This document shows positions 35,190 through 45,262 of a DNA stretch of 64,000 bases, in pieces. This DNA comes from Mytilus edulis. Lineage: Eukaryota > Mollusca > Bivalvia > Mytilida > Mytilidae. The translations under genes and the position numbers were made by a program. Below the pieces are notes generated by a model. The model saw only the letters and a list, made by a program, of their open reading frames with translations. It was not told the DNA's origin and ran no database searches. Every line of letters begins with the position of its first letter. Within the stretch, counting starts at the first letter, position 1. The DNA is taken from positions 58,426,830 to 58,490,829 of the forward strand of contig NC_092344.1 in assembly GCF_963676685.1 (NCBI RefSeq), written 5' to 3'.

Positions 35190-35378
35190 TCCGATGCTAC
35201 AAAGAAAATTTGTTTAATGTCATCTGTTGCAATATATGCTAAGTACTACACGTGGACAGGATGTTCCCCAGAAAATAAGTTATACACACCCCGATATAAC
35301 CCCGAGGGTACACGCTACTGTCATATGGAAAATTACTGGGTCACCTGTAAGATGGTATTCAGCCATGCAACTAATTAG
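35190..35378 (+). CDS. Possible small cysteine-containing coding segment, unknown
   Basis: The frame ending at 35378 reads KKICLMSSVAIYAKYYTW, TGCSPENKLYTPRYNPEG and TRYCHMENYWVTCKM before the stop. Four Cys with aromatic residues look protein-like, but there is no ATG in frame near the start of this part, no recognised domain and no clear acceptor. It may be a decayed exon or chance. Confidence 0.2.
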   Translation, partial: SDATKKICLMSSVAIYAKYYTWTGCSPENKLYTPRYNPEGTRYCHMENYWVTCKMVFSHATN

Positions 35379-36072
35379 GTTACTGACCATGTCACTTCAA
35401 TTTAAAAAGTTTATCGTTAGATATCAAAATGATAAATTCATTTTAATTAAAAATTTAAGAACTAAAGGATTTATCATTAAAATGAAGTGAAATAATTCAA
35501 CCAAATCGTATATCATGGTATATAGATTATATACATATTTTTTTTTATCTATGCCGGAAAGAATTGAAAAACTGTATTTATAATTTTTGATTTGTTTTAT
35601 AGAAATCTGTGTAGGTCTCATGAAATGGAACTCACGCAACGCATGCCTAATTAAGATTTATAAATTTATTGAAAAATATAACAAAAATTTAGTTTTGATA
35701 TTAAATTAAAGTTACCTTTCCGCGCTGTAATTTATTTGATATGACATGAATCAAGCAATTTTTGTTGAGGGATTTATGGGTTTGTCCATACAACGTATAA
35801 AAAAAGAAGTGTATGTTATTAGTATTTCACATGCCTTGTTTTCGCCTTGAAGCTCATTATTCAGAGTGTTTCAGACAAGATGATGAAAATAACGTGCAAG
35901 ATACTTTTTTCGATCATCGTGAAGAGACAATTTTAATTCCCATTCCTCGATGCACTCTACCCCTGTTGAATTGTATATTTATAATTCCTCGTGCTTTTAA
36001 TTAGCCCCCCCCCCCTTTTCGTGGTTACCGTTATGCCAACAAATACCCGGGGCTTGATTTACATGTAAAATC

Positions 36073-36160
36073 ATGGGCGGATCCAGCCATGATAAAGGGG
36101 GTTCCAACTACATGTCTCCACTAAATAAGGGGTGTCGTTGCCGCTGGTTTTCTACGGTTA
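36073..36160. repeat. Fragment of the 'ggcggatccag' MITE
   Basis: 'gggcggatccagccatg' followed by 'gggggttccaactacatg', shared with 37893-38060 and 38121-38240; the right end is missing. Confidence 0.6.
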
Positions 36161-36332
36161 CCCCACCCGTTTCATATAATTTAGATTTCAAAAGTGTATA
36201 CCTTATTCATATATTGTGTAGGTTAAAATGTTATCTTTTCCCATATTGTTTGCGTTTTGATTGGTGTGTAATGCAACAGTGCAATACCTAAGTGTCAAAA
36301 GAGAGTTTTTCCCGACCTATTCACATATGTTT

Positions 36333-36465
36333 AAGGTTCCTATATACAAGGTGATAGGACGTTCGGTTCCGTTGGAATAGGTTACCTTTTCACGCTATGC
36401 CTTAAAACTTTTCCTGATGCACAGGTAACCTATTCCAACGGAACGTCCTATCACCTTAGGAACTT
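36333..36465. repeat. Hairpin MITE
   Basis: 'aaggtgataggacgttc' (36348) and 'gaacgtcctatcacctt' (to 36457) are exact inverses. The arms continue through 'ggaataggttacct' and 'aggtaacctattcc'. The left arm has five extra bases. The outer 'aaggttcct' and 'aggaactt' extend the match. Confidence 0.8.
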
Positions 36466-36469
36466 GAGA

Positions 36470-37880
36470 GGATTCCCGAGATTATCATTTATGCAATGAT
36501 TGCTCACAAAATGCTAGGGGAGGCCAACCCCGGATTCCATCCCCTTCGACCCGCCACAGAATACAGATATAATTGATAATTGTTATTTAAAAGTCATATA
36601 CTATAGTACTAGAACCGAACACCTGTTTTCGGATATATATATATACATACACCACATCTTCCTATGTCTATATAGCTGATTTACCGTAAATAACTGCGAG
36701 AAAATGAATAATACACAAGTTGATAATTGTCTCTTCTCTGCTAATTTTAATGTGCATGCAATATTCACTCTGATTTACTTGTGAGACCACCGACACTAAT
36801 AATAATTACCTACAAAATAATAGGTGCTCCTTTACTGGGAAGAACATTTCGGATCCGATCAATTTATTGGTTCCATTCCCCCATTCTACACTTCTCCTTA
36901 GAAAAAATGCCTTGCAATGCGTCATAATTATCTGGACTACTAACTTACTTCCATATAACTTCGAAAACAGACTATAATCTATTTCACTGGATGAGATTGG
37001 GCTCACGGATTTTTTAATGGATTAGTAATTTTTATTTATAGCACAAGTTTACAAAGCAAGATTAATCACATTTTTCTACCGGCCTACAGATCAAATGGTT
37101 GCCTCCTTACTGACTTACACCTACACAAGCTAAAAAAAACATATTCATGGGGGGGGGGGGGGGGGGGGGGGGTTCAGATGGGGGATGCTTGCCTCAGTCA
37201 TGTTTCTGTGATTCCCTATATAATCAACAAAATTTTTCACAAAAAAAGGGGGGCAGGGATTTCTCCTTAATAAGAAATCTCTATTTTCAGCATAAGCTCA
37301 TATAAATTTGCCTTTTGAAGAACTGAAATAAATATGAGACGGCTAATGATTTTTCAGATGCTTTACATTAAAATACATCCATGTGACATTCACAATTATA
37401 TATAGATCCAAATTTAAAAAGCTATTTTTTTAATATTTAAATAATGTAGAATCAAATCTTGATACATGTATGTAGTTGAAATTGTTAGCTTTAAACATGT
37501 TAAACATTAAAAAATGAACACCCAAAGTTTAAACCACGTTTAAACATAAGAATGACCATGTAGTCTTTATTAATGTATGCTATTGCTATGAAACTAGGTC
37601 ATTGTAGGTAAACTGTCATCTATTCCCTTAAATCTTTGTTCCCAGTCACCCCAAGTTTGATTTAAATTAGTCAAGTATATCTACTCTATTAGGTCTCTAG
37701 TTTGGATAGTTAATAACTTGCAAATTACAAATGAATTAAAATCATACTCCTCCCAAATTTATTTCTTTAAATATTATGGATGAAATACATGTAGCAAGTA
37801 AGGGATGAAATTAAATTGGATGAAATGTGGCATTTTTTTTTTTGATAAAGTAGTATGTCGTCTGATGTTGTCAAACTTAA
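36470..37880. other. AT-rich stretch with a G homopolymer, no gene
   Basis: A run of about 24 G is at 37149-37172. The rest is AT-rich with no credible coding frame. Confidence 0.5.
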
Positions 37881-37892
37881 TTATAGACCCTT

Positions 37893-38060
37893 AAGGGGCG
37901 GATCCAGTCATTTTAAAAAGGGGTGGGGGTGGGATTCTAACCCAGGACAAAAGGGGAAAGGGGGGGGGTCCAATTACATGTCCCTATTCAAATGCATTGA
38001 TTATCCCAAAAAAGGGGGGTTCCAATCCCTTGAACCCCCCTCTCGATCTGTGCCTGCCCT
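37893..38060. mobile_element. Short hAT-like MITE, 'ggggcggatccag' type
   Basis: Left end 'ggggcggatccagtcattt'; right end 'gatctgtgcctgccc' is a weak inverse. The body shares 'catgtccctattcaaatgc' and 'aaaggggggttccaatcc' with its relatives. Confidence 0.65.
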
Positions 38061-38120
38061 TTAAAAATAAAATTATCCTTATTTTGAGTTAAAGCTTATA
38101 GATTTTTCTATAATGCTTCT

Positions 38121-38240
38121 CAGGGGCGGATCCAGCCATTTTAAAAGGGGGGTCCCAACCAAGAGCAAAGAGGGGTTCCAACTATATCTCCCATTCAAAT
38201 GCATTGCTCGGTAAAAGAAAAGGATTCCAACCCTCAAATC
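38121..38240. mobile_element. Second short hAT-like MITE, partial
   Basis: 'caggggcggatccagccat' followed by the shared 'ttccaact' and 'cccattcaaatgc' blocks; it runs into another repeat fragment ('gttgtctctttgacacattc' at 38252). Confidence 0.6.
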
Positions 38241-38424
38241 TATGGTCAGGTTGTTGTCTCTTTGACACATTCCCTTTTTCCATTCTCAATTTTATCATGT
38301 AGTCGTCGTTGTCCCAGGACATTTAGTTTTCGCTTAATAACTTTAGTACAAGTAATAGAAATCTATGAAATTCAAACACAAGGTTTGTGACCAGAGTTTT
38401 TTTCAGAGTTTAGGAATTACATGA

Positions 38425-39190
38425 ATTAGGGGCCAATAGGGGCCAATATTAAACTTTGTTTGATTTTATAGAAAATTGAATTATTGGAGTTCTTTGATAT
38501 GCCAAATCTAACTGTGTATTTAGATTCCTAGTTTTTTGGTCCTGTTTAAATTGGTCTACCTTAAGGTCCAAAGGGTCCAAAATTAAACTTATTTTGATTT
38601 TTACAATATTTAAATCCTTGGTGTTCAGATTAATATGCTGAATCTGAATATTTACTTAGATTTTTTTATTATGGGCCCAAATTCAAGTTGATCCAAATCG
38701 GGGTCCAAAATTTTACTTTGTTTGATTTCAACAAAAATTGATTATATGGGGCTCTTTGATATGCTGAATCTAACCATTCATTAAGATTTTTGATATTTTG
38801 ACCCATTATCAAATTGGTCCACATTCATGACATTGAGTTCTAAAAGGTCCAAAATTTAACTTTATTTGATTTCACCAAAAAATGAATTATTGGGGTTCTT
38901 TGATCATGTTGATATGCTGCATCTAACCATGTATTGAGATTTTGAATATTGGACCATTTTAGAGGTTAATTGTCAATTTAAAATTTTTAAGTACTTGGAC
39001 CGCATTCATTCTGTGTCAGAAACCTATGCTGCATCAACTATTGAATCACAATCCAAATTTAAAATTCAGAGTTGTATTGAGCTTGAATGTTGTGTCCATA
39101 CTTGCCCCAACTATTCTGGGTTCAACCTGCGTTTGTATCAAGCTGAGCCATGCATAGCATTTTTATCTGATTTATATATTAATTTGAAAT
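38425..39190. repeat. Degenerate tandem repeat, 'ggtccaaaatt' family
   Basis: Blocks of the form 'ggtccaaaattaaactt', 'tttgatttcaacaaaaattg' and 'ttctttgatatgctgaatc' recur at about 38430, 38570, 38700 and 38840 with a period near 130-140 bp. The end (39050-39150) contains 'gcttgaatgttgtgtcc'. I recognise this as a common bivalve repeat. The 66-codon frame at 38995-39195 is part of it, not a gene. Confidence 0.75.
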
Positions 39191-39869
39191 TTTGACAAGT
39201 GAGACACATACAGATTATACTGTTAACAATATTTCAGAGTTTAACGTAGTCAAGCGAAACAAATTTTAGAAGAATAGTTGAATCATGTCTTTGTTGTCAA
39301 ATGAAAAATTAGTACGAACACAAAGAAAAAGTATGGGAATGTTTGTTTTTTAAACTATTGACCAGGGTGAAAGTCTTTGAAAGTCATGACTGGCAAAATG
39401 TTTGTGAAATGAAATAGCACAAATATTCCATTCTTTTTAAATATAACTGAATATAAAGAAAAACACAAACTGATGTTTTATAATAGTTTTTACCCTTTTT
39501 ATGTTTTATAGGACAAGAAATATAGAAAAATGATGAAAAATATAAACAGTTACAATAGAAATGAGCGCAAAACAAGATAAACAGAATACAACAAGGCCTA
39601 AATGGTAAGACCACTTCTATATACTGTAAATTCAGATTTTTCAGGGAAGGGACAACTTATTGTGATTACAAAAAAATCTGCATAAAGATCTATATAGTTA
39701 CATGATATATATATATATATACATATGTTTCTGTTATCAAAATATGATTTCTTATTTTTGCGATACTCACCCAGTCACATTATTCGCATTACTAAAAAGT
39801 TTCGATAATTTCTGAATTACAGTAATAAAAGAAATTGCCTTTGAATGATGACTCATATAAAAATAAGAA

Positions 39870-39990
39870 AATGTGGTATGGTAAATGAGTGACTTATCCA
39901 CCAGAGTTCAATGAAGCGGATGCAAGAAATTAAAGGCCAATCATGGGCCTGCCTTCAATAATGAGAAAACACTTCCTTTATAGGTCATCC
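39870..39990 (+). repeat. Diverged 'ggtatgattgcc' family fragment
   Basis: 'aaatgtggtatgg' and 'cttatccaccagag' match the family start in a diverged form; short and non-coding. Confidence 0.45.
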
Positions 39991-40099
39991 ATTAAAGTTC
40001 TCAACATATAAAGATTTAAACAATCCAATTTAGTTCAACATGTTCAAAGTCAATAACAATTAATAAAAAAAAATCATGCCTAATATAAAATATTGTTTG

Positions 40100-40300
40100 T
40101 TTCTTCAATCCTGACCGACCCTGCAAAAATGGCCCTACTCATAAAATTTTATTGTCAAAACTAAGCCAAATATTATTTTATTCATTTCTGATTTTCGGGC
40201 TTGCCGGATCATCCGATAATATTCAGGCTTTTGGGAAAAATAAAATTATTTACCTACCTACCTACCCACACCTGGCTTGTCAGAATAGGGATTAGGGAAA
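40100..40300. repeat. Probable LINE 3' end with TACC tail
   Basis: Ends with 'tacctacctacctaccc' (40250-40267) after a segment containing 'gaccgaccctgcaaaaatgg', which I recognise as a recurrent mussel sequence. No coding part is seen. Confidence 0.45.
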
Positions 40301-40571
40301 CAAACAATATATTAATTTAGGCATCATGTCTGTGAGCACTCAACCTGACCATAATATAGGACAGTCGTTCAAATATTAACACAACATATGAACATTCTAT
40401 AACAACTATTGCAAGTGGCTCAACTTTAAATATCACTGCAAGGCACTAAACAACGAATATTAAATCTTGGACACAAAGCACTGAAATAAGAGAACTCATA
40501 AGCATGACAAGTAAGAATATCAAATGAAAGTTTCTCAAAATGTTCATTAAAACATGATAAAATAAGCTTAT

Positions 40572-42003
40572 TTATATTGCTGTTTTTTTCTCCATTTATA
40601 ACATTTTTTTTTATTTTGTGTATTTATAGGTCAGATATCTTGGTTTTTATGATCATCAACAGGTCCTGCAGGTCTATACTGAAGAGGAAACTTAATTGTT
40701 AATACTTTTCTACATAATGTGCTAATTGGATTATTAATGTGAAATGAACTCAACTGTGTGTTTTTCTGGAAAAAGAAATAGAAAAAATCCTACAAAATTG
40801 CTATAAACAAAATGGAGTACTATCAAAGAACACAATTGTGTAAAATGTAACAACCTACATTCATATTAACTGATGGATTATGGAGAAATTAAGAAAAAAA
40901 ATAGTATCTTTGTCATGTTTGTTGTCGAAATAAACACCTGCTTTATCAATTCATGTACATGGCTCCATCATATCAAATATACAAAGAAGATGTTTGAAGA
41001 ACATACGTTGCCAAAATTTATTCAACCAATTGAAGGAAGATGTCTTGTGGATTGAATTATTTATGCACTGAACTGTTATGTAGGGGGTCGAATACACAGC
41101 AGCTGAAACAGAAGACAAGTTAATTTGACATGAAAAGTGTTTATTTTATTTAATATGCAAATATGAGCACAATATTAATAACATCACAAATGGTATGATA
41201 TTCATAGCATTTTGCTTATTATTGTATTGTCTTAAACATGCTAAACAGTCAGCCTTTTGTTTTTGTATGTTTAATACTCACCATGAAAATTTGTATTACA
41301 GTATTAAAGTTTTAATTATCTTTTGTATCAATAATTCAGTCTAGGAGAAAATATATTAATACTGTTTGTACTGTTATGAAATTTCCATAGAGGAAAAACA
41401 TTTCCTTAAGGGAAATTTGATGTTCAGAAATTTCCCTAGAGGAAATTTGAAGATCAATGATTTCCTTAGAGGAAATTTGTTGTCTTGAATTTTCCTCCAA
41501 GGAAAAGTGTTTGCCAAAAATTTCCTCACAGGAAAAAGTATTTCCTCCAAGGAAAATTTGAAGCTACAAATTTCCTCACAGGAAAAAGTATTTCCTCCAA
41601 GGAAAATTTGAAGCTGCAAATTTCCTCAAAGGAAAAAGAATTTCCTTTAAGGAAATAGAATTTCCTCAAAGGAAATAGAATTTCCTCAAAGGAAATAATT
41701 ATGCAGCAAATTCCCTAAGGGAAATCTTTTTCCCTTGAGGAAAAAACAATTTCCCTTGAGGAAAAATCTTTTTCCTTCAGGGAAATTTGATTTCCCTTGA
41801 GGAAAAGTACTTTTCCTCTGAGGAAATTGTTGAAAAAAGGGGCATAACTTTTTCAACAGTGGTGCTAGATCCAAAAAATTTTAGGACAAATATCAGGGAA
41901 CCAATACCAACCAAGTTATCAACTTTGTTTTGACTTAACTCCAAAAATTAAGGTGACAACTTTTGCACTCAGCGGAATTGCAAACTTGTCCCGGAGACTG
42001 TTC
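40572..42003 (-). repeat. Right arm of the long diverged inverted repeat
   Basis: Reverse-complement partner of 25211-26740. The outer end 'cttgtcccggagactgtt' is at 42003. The outer ~630 bp contains the second palindrome array, and diverged matches reach about 40572. The 60-codon frame at 40873-41055 has no resemblance to known proteins. Confidence 0.85.
41382..41827. repeat. Array of 19 TTTCC-N5-GGAAA palindromes (right arm)
   Basis: CC-N5-GG cores start at 41385, 41404, 41434, 41464, 41494, 41524, 41544, 41574, 41594, 41624, 41644, 41664, 41684, 41713, 41732, 41753, 41774, 41794 and 41815. Steps are again 19-21 or 29-30 bp, in the mirrored order of the left array. A few N5 cores differ between arms, but the dyads are retained. 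Confidence 0.95.
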
Positions 42004-42100
42004 AACCCTTTATACTAGTCAAAAATTGCCTGGTCTTGATAGATGCATACGAAACTTCAGTTAACTTTTTGTATTTTGCAATCTATTATATCCGATAAAA

Positions 42101-42319
42101 ATGAACAAAAAATGGATAAAAAATACCGATTTTTCAATGAAACAAAATTTATCCTTATTGGAGTCTTTGTCATATGGATTCATAAAGGACAAAAAATGTC
42201 CTCAGTTACAGAACAAAAAACACCCCATTGTAAAAAAAAACACGGGTGCGTCTAAAGTTTCATAGAAAAATCGAAAGTTTCATAGAAAAATCGGTAGTTT
42301 TTATCCATTTTTTGTTCAT
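42101..42319. repeat. MITE with ~41-bp inverted repeats
   Basis: 'atgaacaaaaaatggataaa' at the left and 'ttatccattttttgttcat' at the right are inverse, continuing through 'accgatttttc' and 'gaaaaatcggt'. The right arm has a local duplication of 'gtttcatagaaaaatcg'. It lies between the long inverted repeat and the FLYWCH element. Confidence 0.7.
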
Positions 42320-42813
42320 GATGGGATTGTAAATCAATTAACCGTCTTACACGTGTCAAATTACTTAACTGATTACACGGGAATCCTCCTATCTGTGGGC
42401 ATAGGACATTTGAGCGAAAAAGAAAAAAGCACATAGGGTCATTTGAGCGCCGACTTCATAGGACATTTGAGCGCCGGGATATTAACCTTACCTGAGTTTT
42501 CAGACAGGACATTTGAGCGAAATTTTCCCTGATAATTTTACACGAATTAAGATTTTTTTTTAAAAGTAAGAAAAAAAAGTAAGATTTAGTTATAAATATT
42601 TTTTATTTTATTTCACACCCGAGTAATTCGACCGGTTCTGGCTGGTTTATGTAAGTGAAATCCTAAGTTGATCTCTATTTACCAATCAATTCTACTATAA
42701 TTCATTGGCTATGCAAATTTTCTTTGTTCTAAAATTCTTATATATATATCTATTAAGTGAAATGTCCCTTGGCACTTGAAATCTTAATACTAATAATACA
42801 TGTACGTGTTAAA

Positions 42814-42927
42814 ATGGATATTATTTTGACCGAGACTAATAAGGGAAAAAGAAGCCTTGTTTGTGACAGTTTCCGATATAGAGTGGACAAAACACTAAAA
42901 GGAGAAGAAATATCCTGGAGATGTACA
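42814..42927 (+). CDS. FLYWCH finger exon of the MULE-like element
   Basis: ATG at 42814; the exon encodes MDIILTETNKGKRSLVCDSF, then YRVDKTLKGEEISWRCT, and stops at a 'gtaagt' donor (42928) in phase 0. The G-K-x-x-L-V-x-D-x-F-x-Y ... W-R-C arrangement is the first half of a FLYWCH zinc finger, a DNA-binding module found in MULE-type transposases and derived host proteins. The finger is completed by the next exon. No TATA box or other promoter is claimed; the left motif array ends about 295 bp upstream. Confidence 0.75.
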
Positions 42928-43404
42928 GTAAGTACCTTTTTTTACAAATTTAATGTTAATGTAAACTACTTGTTCGTCTGTTACGCTTCAACTTCCATAA
43001 CTTCTTTTAATTTTGATTTATATCTATATCATTATATGTCTATCTTATACCTCCTTTAGATTAATTTTTTAACACATTTGAATATAAGCTACCACATATA
43101 GGGTTAGGTATCAAGGCTCCATGTTGAAGGTCGTACTGTAACCTATATAACATTGTTAGGTTGATTTTCTAGGCACTTTACAATATTCATACAATACACT
43201 GTAAAAATTGTGCTTAGAGCCTAAACATGTTTAGGAAAATGTTTAGAAGCTAAACACATAAATGTCTGTGGTGTTCCCATTCTAAACATGTTATGAATTT
43301 CATTTCATTTCATTTCATACTACATCTTATTTTTATGTCTTGCAATAGCAAATGAAAAAGCATTTAAACACTTCAATTGTATTTGTCCTTTCAATATTTT
43401 TCAG

Positions 43405-43992
43405 GCAAAAGGTTGCAAAGCAAGACTGAGGACGGATTGTACCGGAACCGTTATAATTCAACAGAAAAATACTCATAACCAACAATACAAAGAGCTTGAT
43501 TCAGACATTAGTAAATGGCTTAAAGGGATTTTTGGGATAGCCTTTTTAGCTCCAGACGAAGTAGCCGACTGTTTCGTAGAAGATTTTATGGCCGTTGTAC
43601 CTAACGACAAGCCTTGTATAGAATTTGCAGATTACCTGACTGATACTTATATAACAGATGAATCGTTATTTCCCCCTCATCTCTGGGCCGAAGTTCCATC
43701 CTCGTTAAAACGTACTAACAATGGGCCCGAATCATTTCATGCCCATTATAACGAGCAGTTCTATCACAGTCATCCATCAATTTATATTTTCCTTGACACT
43801 ATTATCAAATTGCAATCTGTGACTTACATAAAAATTCGGAGTTTGAACATTGATGCACCGCAGAGCCGAACAGAAAAGGAGAAGGAACAGAATCTCCGGG
43901 ATTTGCATTCGAAATACTGCCAGCAGGAAATTACGAGGGATTTTTATGTCAGAAGCCTGGGATATAAGTTCCAAGCCCGAACAGACTTGTAA
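43405..43992 (+). CDS. Second exon: end of FLYWCH and C-terminal MULE transposase-like region
   Basis: The acceptor 'tatttttcag' precedes 43405, and phase 0 joins T|AKGCKARLRT, giving the Cys and 'R-T' of FLYWCH. The second half of the finger reads IIQQKNTHNQQ, so the usual H-x-H appears as H-x-Q, a possible loss of one metal ligand. Then follow WLKGIFGIAFLAPDEVADCF, LWAEVPSSLKRTNNGPESFH and HYNEQFYHSHPS, typical of the region after the catalytic core in FLYWCH-MULE proteins, to a TAA stop at 43990-43992. The DDE catalytic core that should lie between finger and C-terminal part is absent (~195 codons in total), so the product cannot be an active transposase. It could be a decoy or DNA-binding derivative. 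Confidence 0.75.
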   Translation, partial: AKGCKARLRTDCTGTVIIQQKNTHNQQYKELDSDISKWLKGIFGIAFLAPDEVADCFVEDFMAVVPNDKPCIEFADYLTDTYITDESLFPPHLWAEVPSSLKRTNNGPESFHAHYNEQFYHSHPSIYIFLDTIIKLQSVTYIKIRSLNIDAPQSRTEKEKEQNLRDLHSKYCQQEITRDFYVRSLGYKFQARTDL

Positions 43993-44201
43993 ATAATGCC
44001 GTTGCCGAGTTTTATGTTTTATGACAGTGCTTTGTTTTTAGTGCTTTGTTTACAATTAAAAGATGTTTTAATCTTTTTGTTGGTAAACTCCTGTTTTATG
44101 ACTGTGCTTTGTTTTTAGTGCTTTGTTTTTTACAATTAAAATATGTTTTAATCTTTTTGTTGGTAAACTCCTCATTTAATGAACTATATTCGTAAGAAAA
44201 T

Positions 44202-44247
44202 GTGGTATGATTGCCAATAAGACAATTCTCTATCCAAGACTTGTTTT
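44202..44247 (+). repeat. Fragment of the 'ggtatgattgccaat' repeat
   Basis: 'aatgtggtatgattgccaat' lies just inside the right motif array of the MULE-like element. Confidence 0.5.
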
Positions 44248-44545
44248 CGCTCAAATGTCCTACGGTTATTCTTATTTTCGCTCAAATGTCCTAAAATTTA
44301 GGCGCTCAAATGTCCTATACTTTGGCGCTCAAACGTCCTTTTTTTTCGCTCAAATGTCCTGTCAATGCGCTCAAATGTCCATTGCCGCTATCTGTTGTGT
44401 TAACGTTTAATCGACAAGATCGGTAAAGATGGATACTGATAAATGAATAGTTGTTGAAAAAAAATTCAGAACGAAGAAGTATTTTTTCAAGTGTATTTTG
44501 TAAATATTTTAAGTAAATAATAAATTTTTCAACAGAGCAATACAT

Positions 44546-44830
44546 CTAATGTCCGTTTTTAAAAGACCGCATACAAATTCTGCGTTCGTATTTTGGTATC
44601 ACTTCGTTGTCGTCCGTCGTCAGCTTGACTTGTTCGTGGAGCGTTTTAACAAATTCTGGTATACTTTGTTGTTTCCCGTTAATCGCCATTTTGAATACGT
44701 GTTTTATAGATTCGCAAATGATTCTTCTCCACAAATGAACATGTTGAAGCTGGTTAAGAGGTTTCAATACATATTCGTACAACCGTTCTTTAAGTTTTTG
44801 AAAATACGTGTTGAAGTTTTGATAACAAGA
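44546..44830 (-). CDS. Hypothetical minus-strand coding fragment
   Basis: Read from about 44830 down to a stop at 44546, the frame gives LKERLYEYVLKPLNQLQ, HVHLWRRIICESIKHVFKM, AINGKQQSIPEFVKTLH and ERRICMRSFKNGH. Codon use and residue mix look like a real protein. Upstream the frame continues into a repeat copy (44831-44950), so the true 5' limit is unclear; an acceptor-like 'aacttaaag' lies at about 44790. I do not recognise a domain. It may be a last exon of a host gene or an old element. Confidence 0.35.
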   Translation of the reverse strand, partial: SCYQNFNTYFQKLKERLYEYVLKPLNQLQHVHLWRRIICESIKHVFKMAINGKQQSIPEFVKTLHEQVKLTTDDNEVIPKYERRICMRSFKNGH

Positions 44831-44960
44831 AAAAGATGTGGTATGATTGGGGATGAGACAAGTCATCGCAAGAAATAAAATGACACAGAAGTTTTTACCA
44901 TAAGTCACCCCACGGCCTTCAACAGTGAGTAATGAACATACCACAGTCATTAAATTTATT
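44831..44960 (+). repeat. Copy of the 'ggtatgattgcc' repeat
   Basis: 'agatgtggtatgattgggga' followed by 'aaatgacacagaag' and 'acggccttcaacagtgag', matching the family order with substitutions. Confidence 0.6.
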
Positions 44961-45129
44961 TCATAGATTATCTCATACAATATGTTAAACAGACACTTTG
45001 TTAAAAAAAATCGTAAAGGTTCTGCGGAACCCAGTGTCTCGCCTATTCTTTCTGTTAATCGTATGCTCAACAAAAACGAGAAAATAAATCAATAAAATAT
45101 TCCTGTTGATACTATCTTTTGATTGAAAA

Positions 45130-45262
45130 AAGCTTCTGTCCAAGTTTGGTAAAAACCCAGGATAGTTTATGAATCTAATAAATATTTGAAAATTTCTTGA
45201 TTCTGTCTTATGATTATAAAAAAGCTTCTGTCCAAGTTTAATAGAAATCCAGGATAGTTATG
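45130..45262. repeat. Tandem pair of 'agcttctgtccaagttt' units
   Basis: Two units carrying 'aagcttctgtccaagttt' and 'ccaggatagtt' lie at about 45130-45180 and 45221-45262. The second is interrupted by the element at 45263, and its continuation resumes at about 46490. Confidence 0.65.

Larger units (their letters stand above)
42404..44380 (+). mobile_element. MULE-like element with GGACATTTGAGCG arrays as inverted ends
   Basis: Four copies of ggacatttgagcg (one with 'ggtc') lie at the left: 42404, 42437, 42461 and 42507. Six copies of the inverse cgctcaaatgtcc lie at the right: 44248, 44279, 44303, 44326, 44347 and 44368. Between them is a two-exon gene joining a FLYWCH finger to the C-terminal end of a MULE-type transposase. 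Ends made of multiple short transposase-binding-like motifs and a FLYWCH/MULE gene together support a Mutator-superfamily element. I see no clear 9-bp target duplication. Confidence 0.75.

Noticed and set aside
37149-37172. Poly-G run as a G-quadruplex or regulatory element
   Set aside because: A simple homopolymer in repeat-rich DNA; no evidence of function.
38995-39195. 66-codon cysteine-containing frame
   Set aside because: Lies at the end of a common degenerate bivalve repeat; the Cys residues are part of repeat sequence.
44207-44410. 67-codon frame with repeated Phe-Ala-Gln-Met-Ser
   Set aside because: Translation of the cgctcaaatgtcc array of the MULE-like element.
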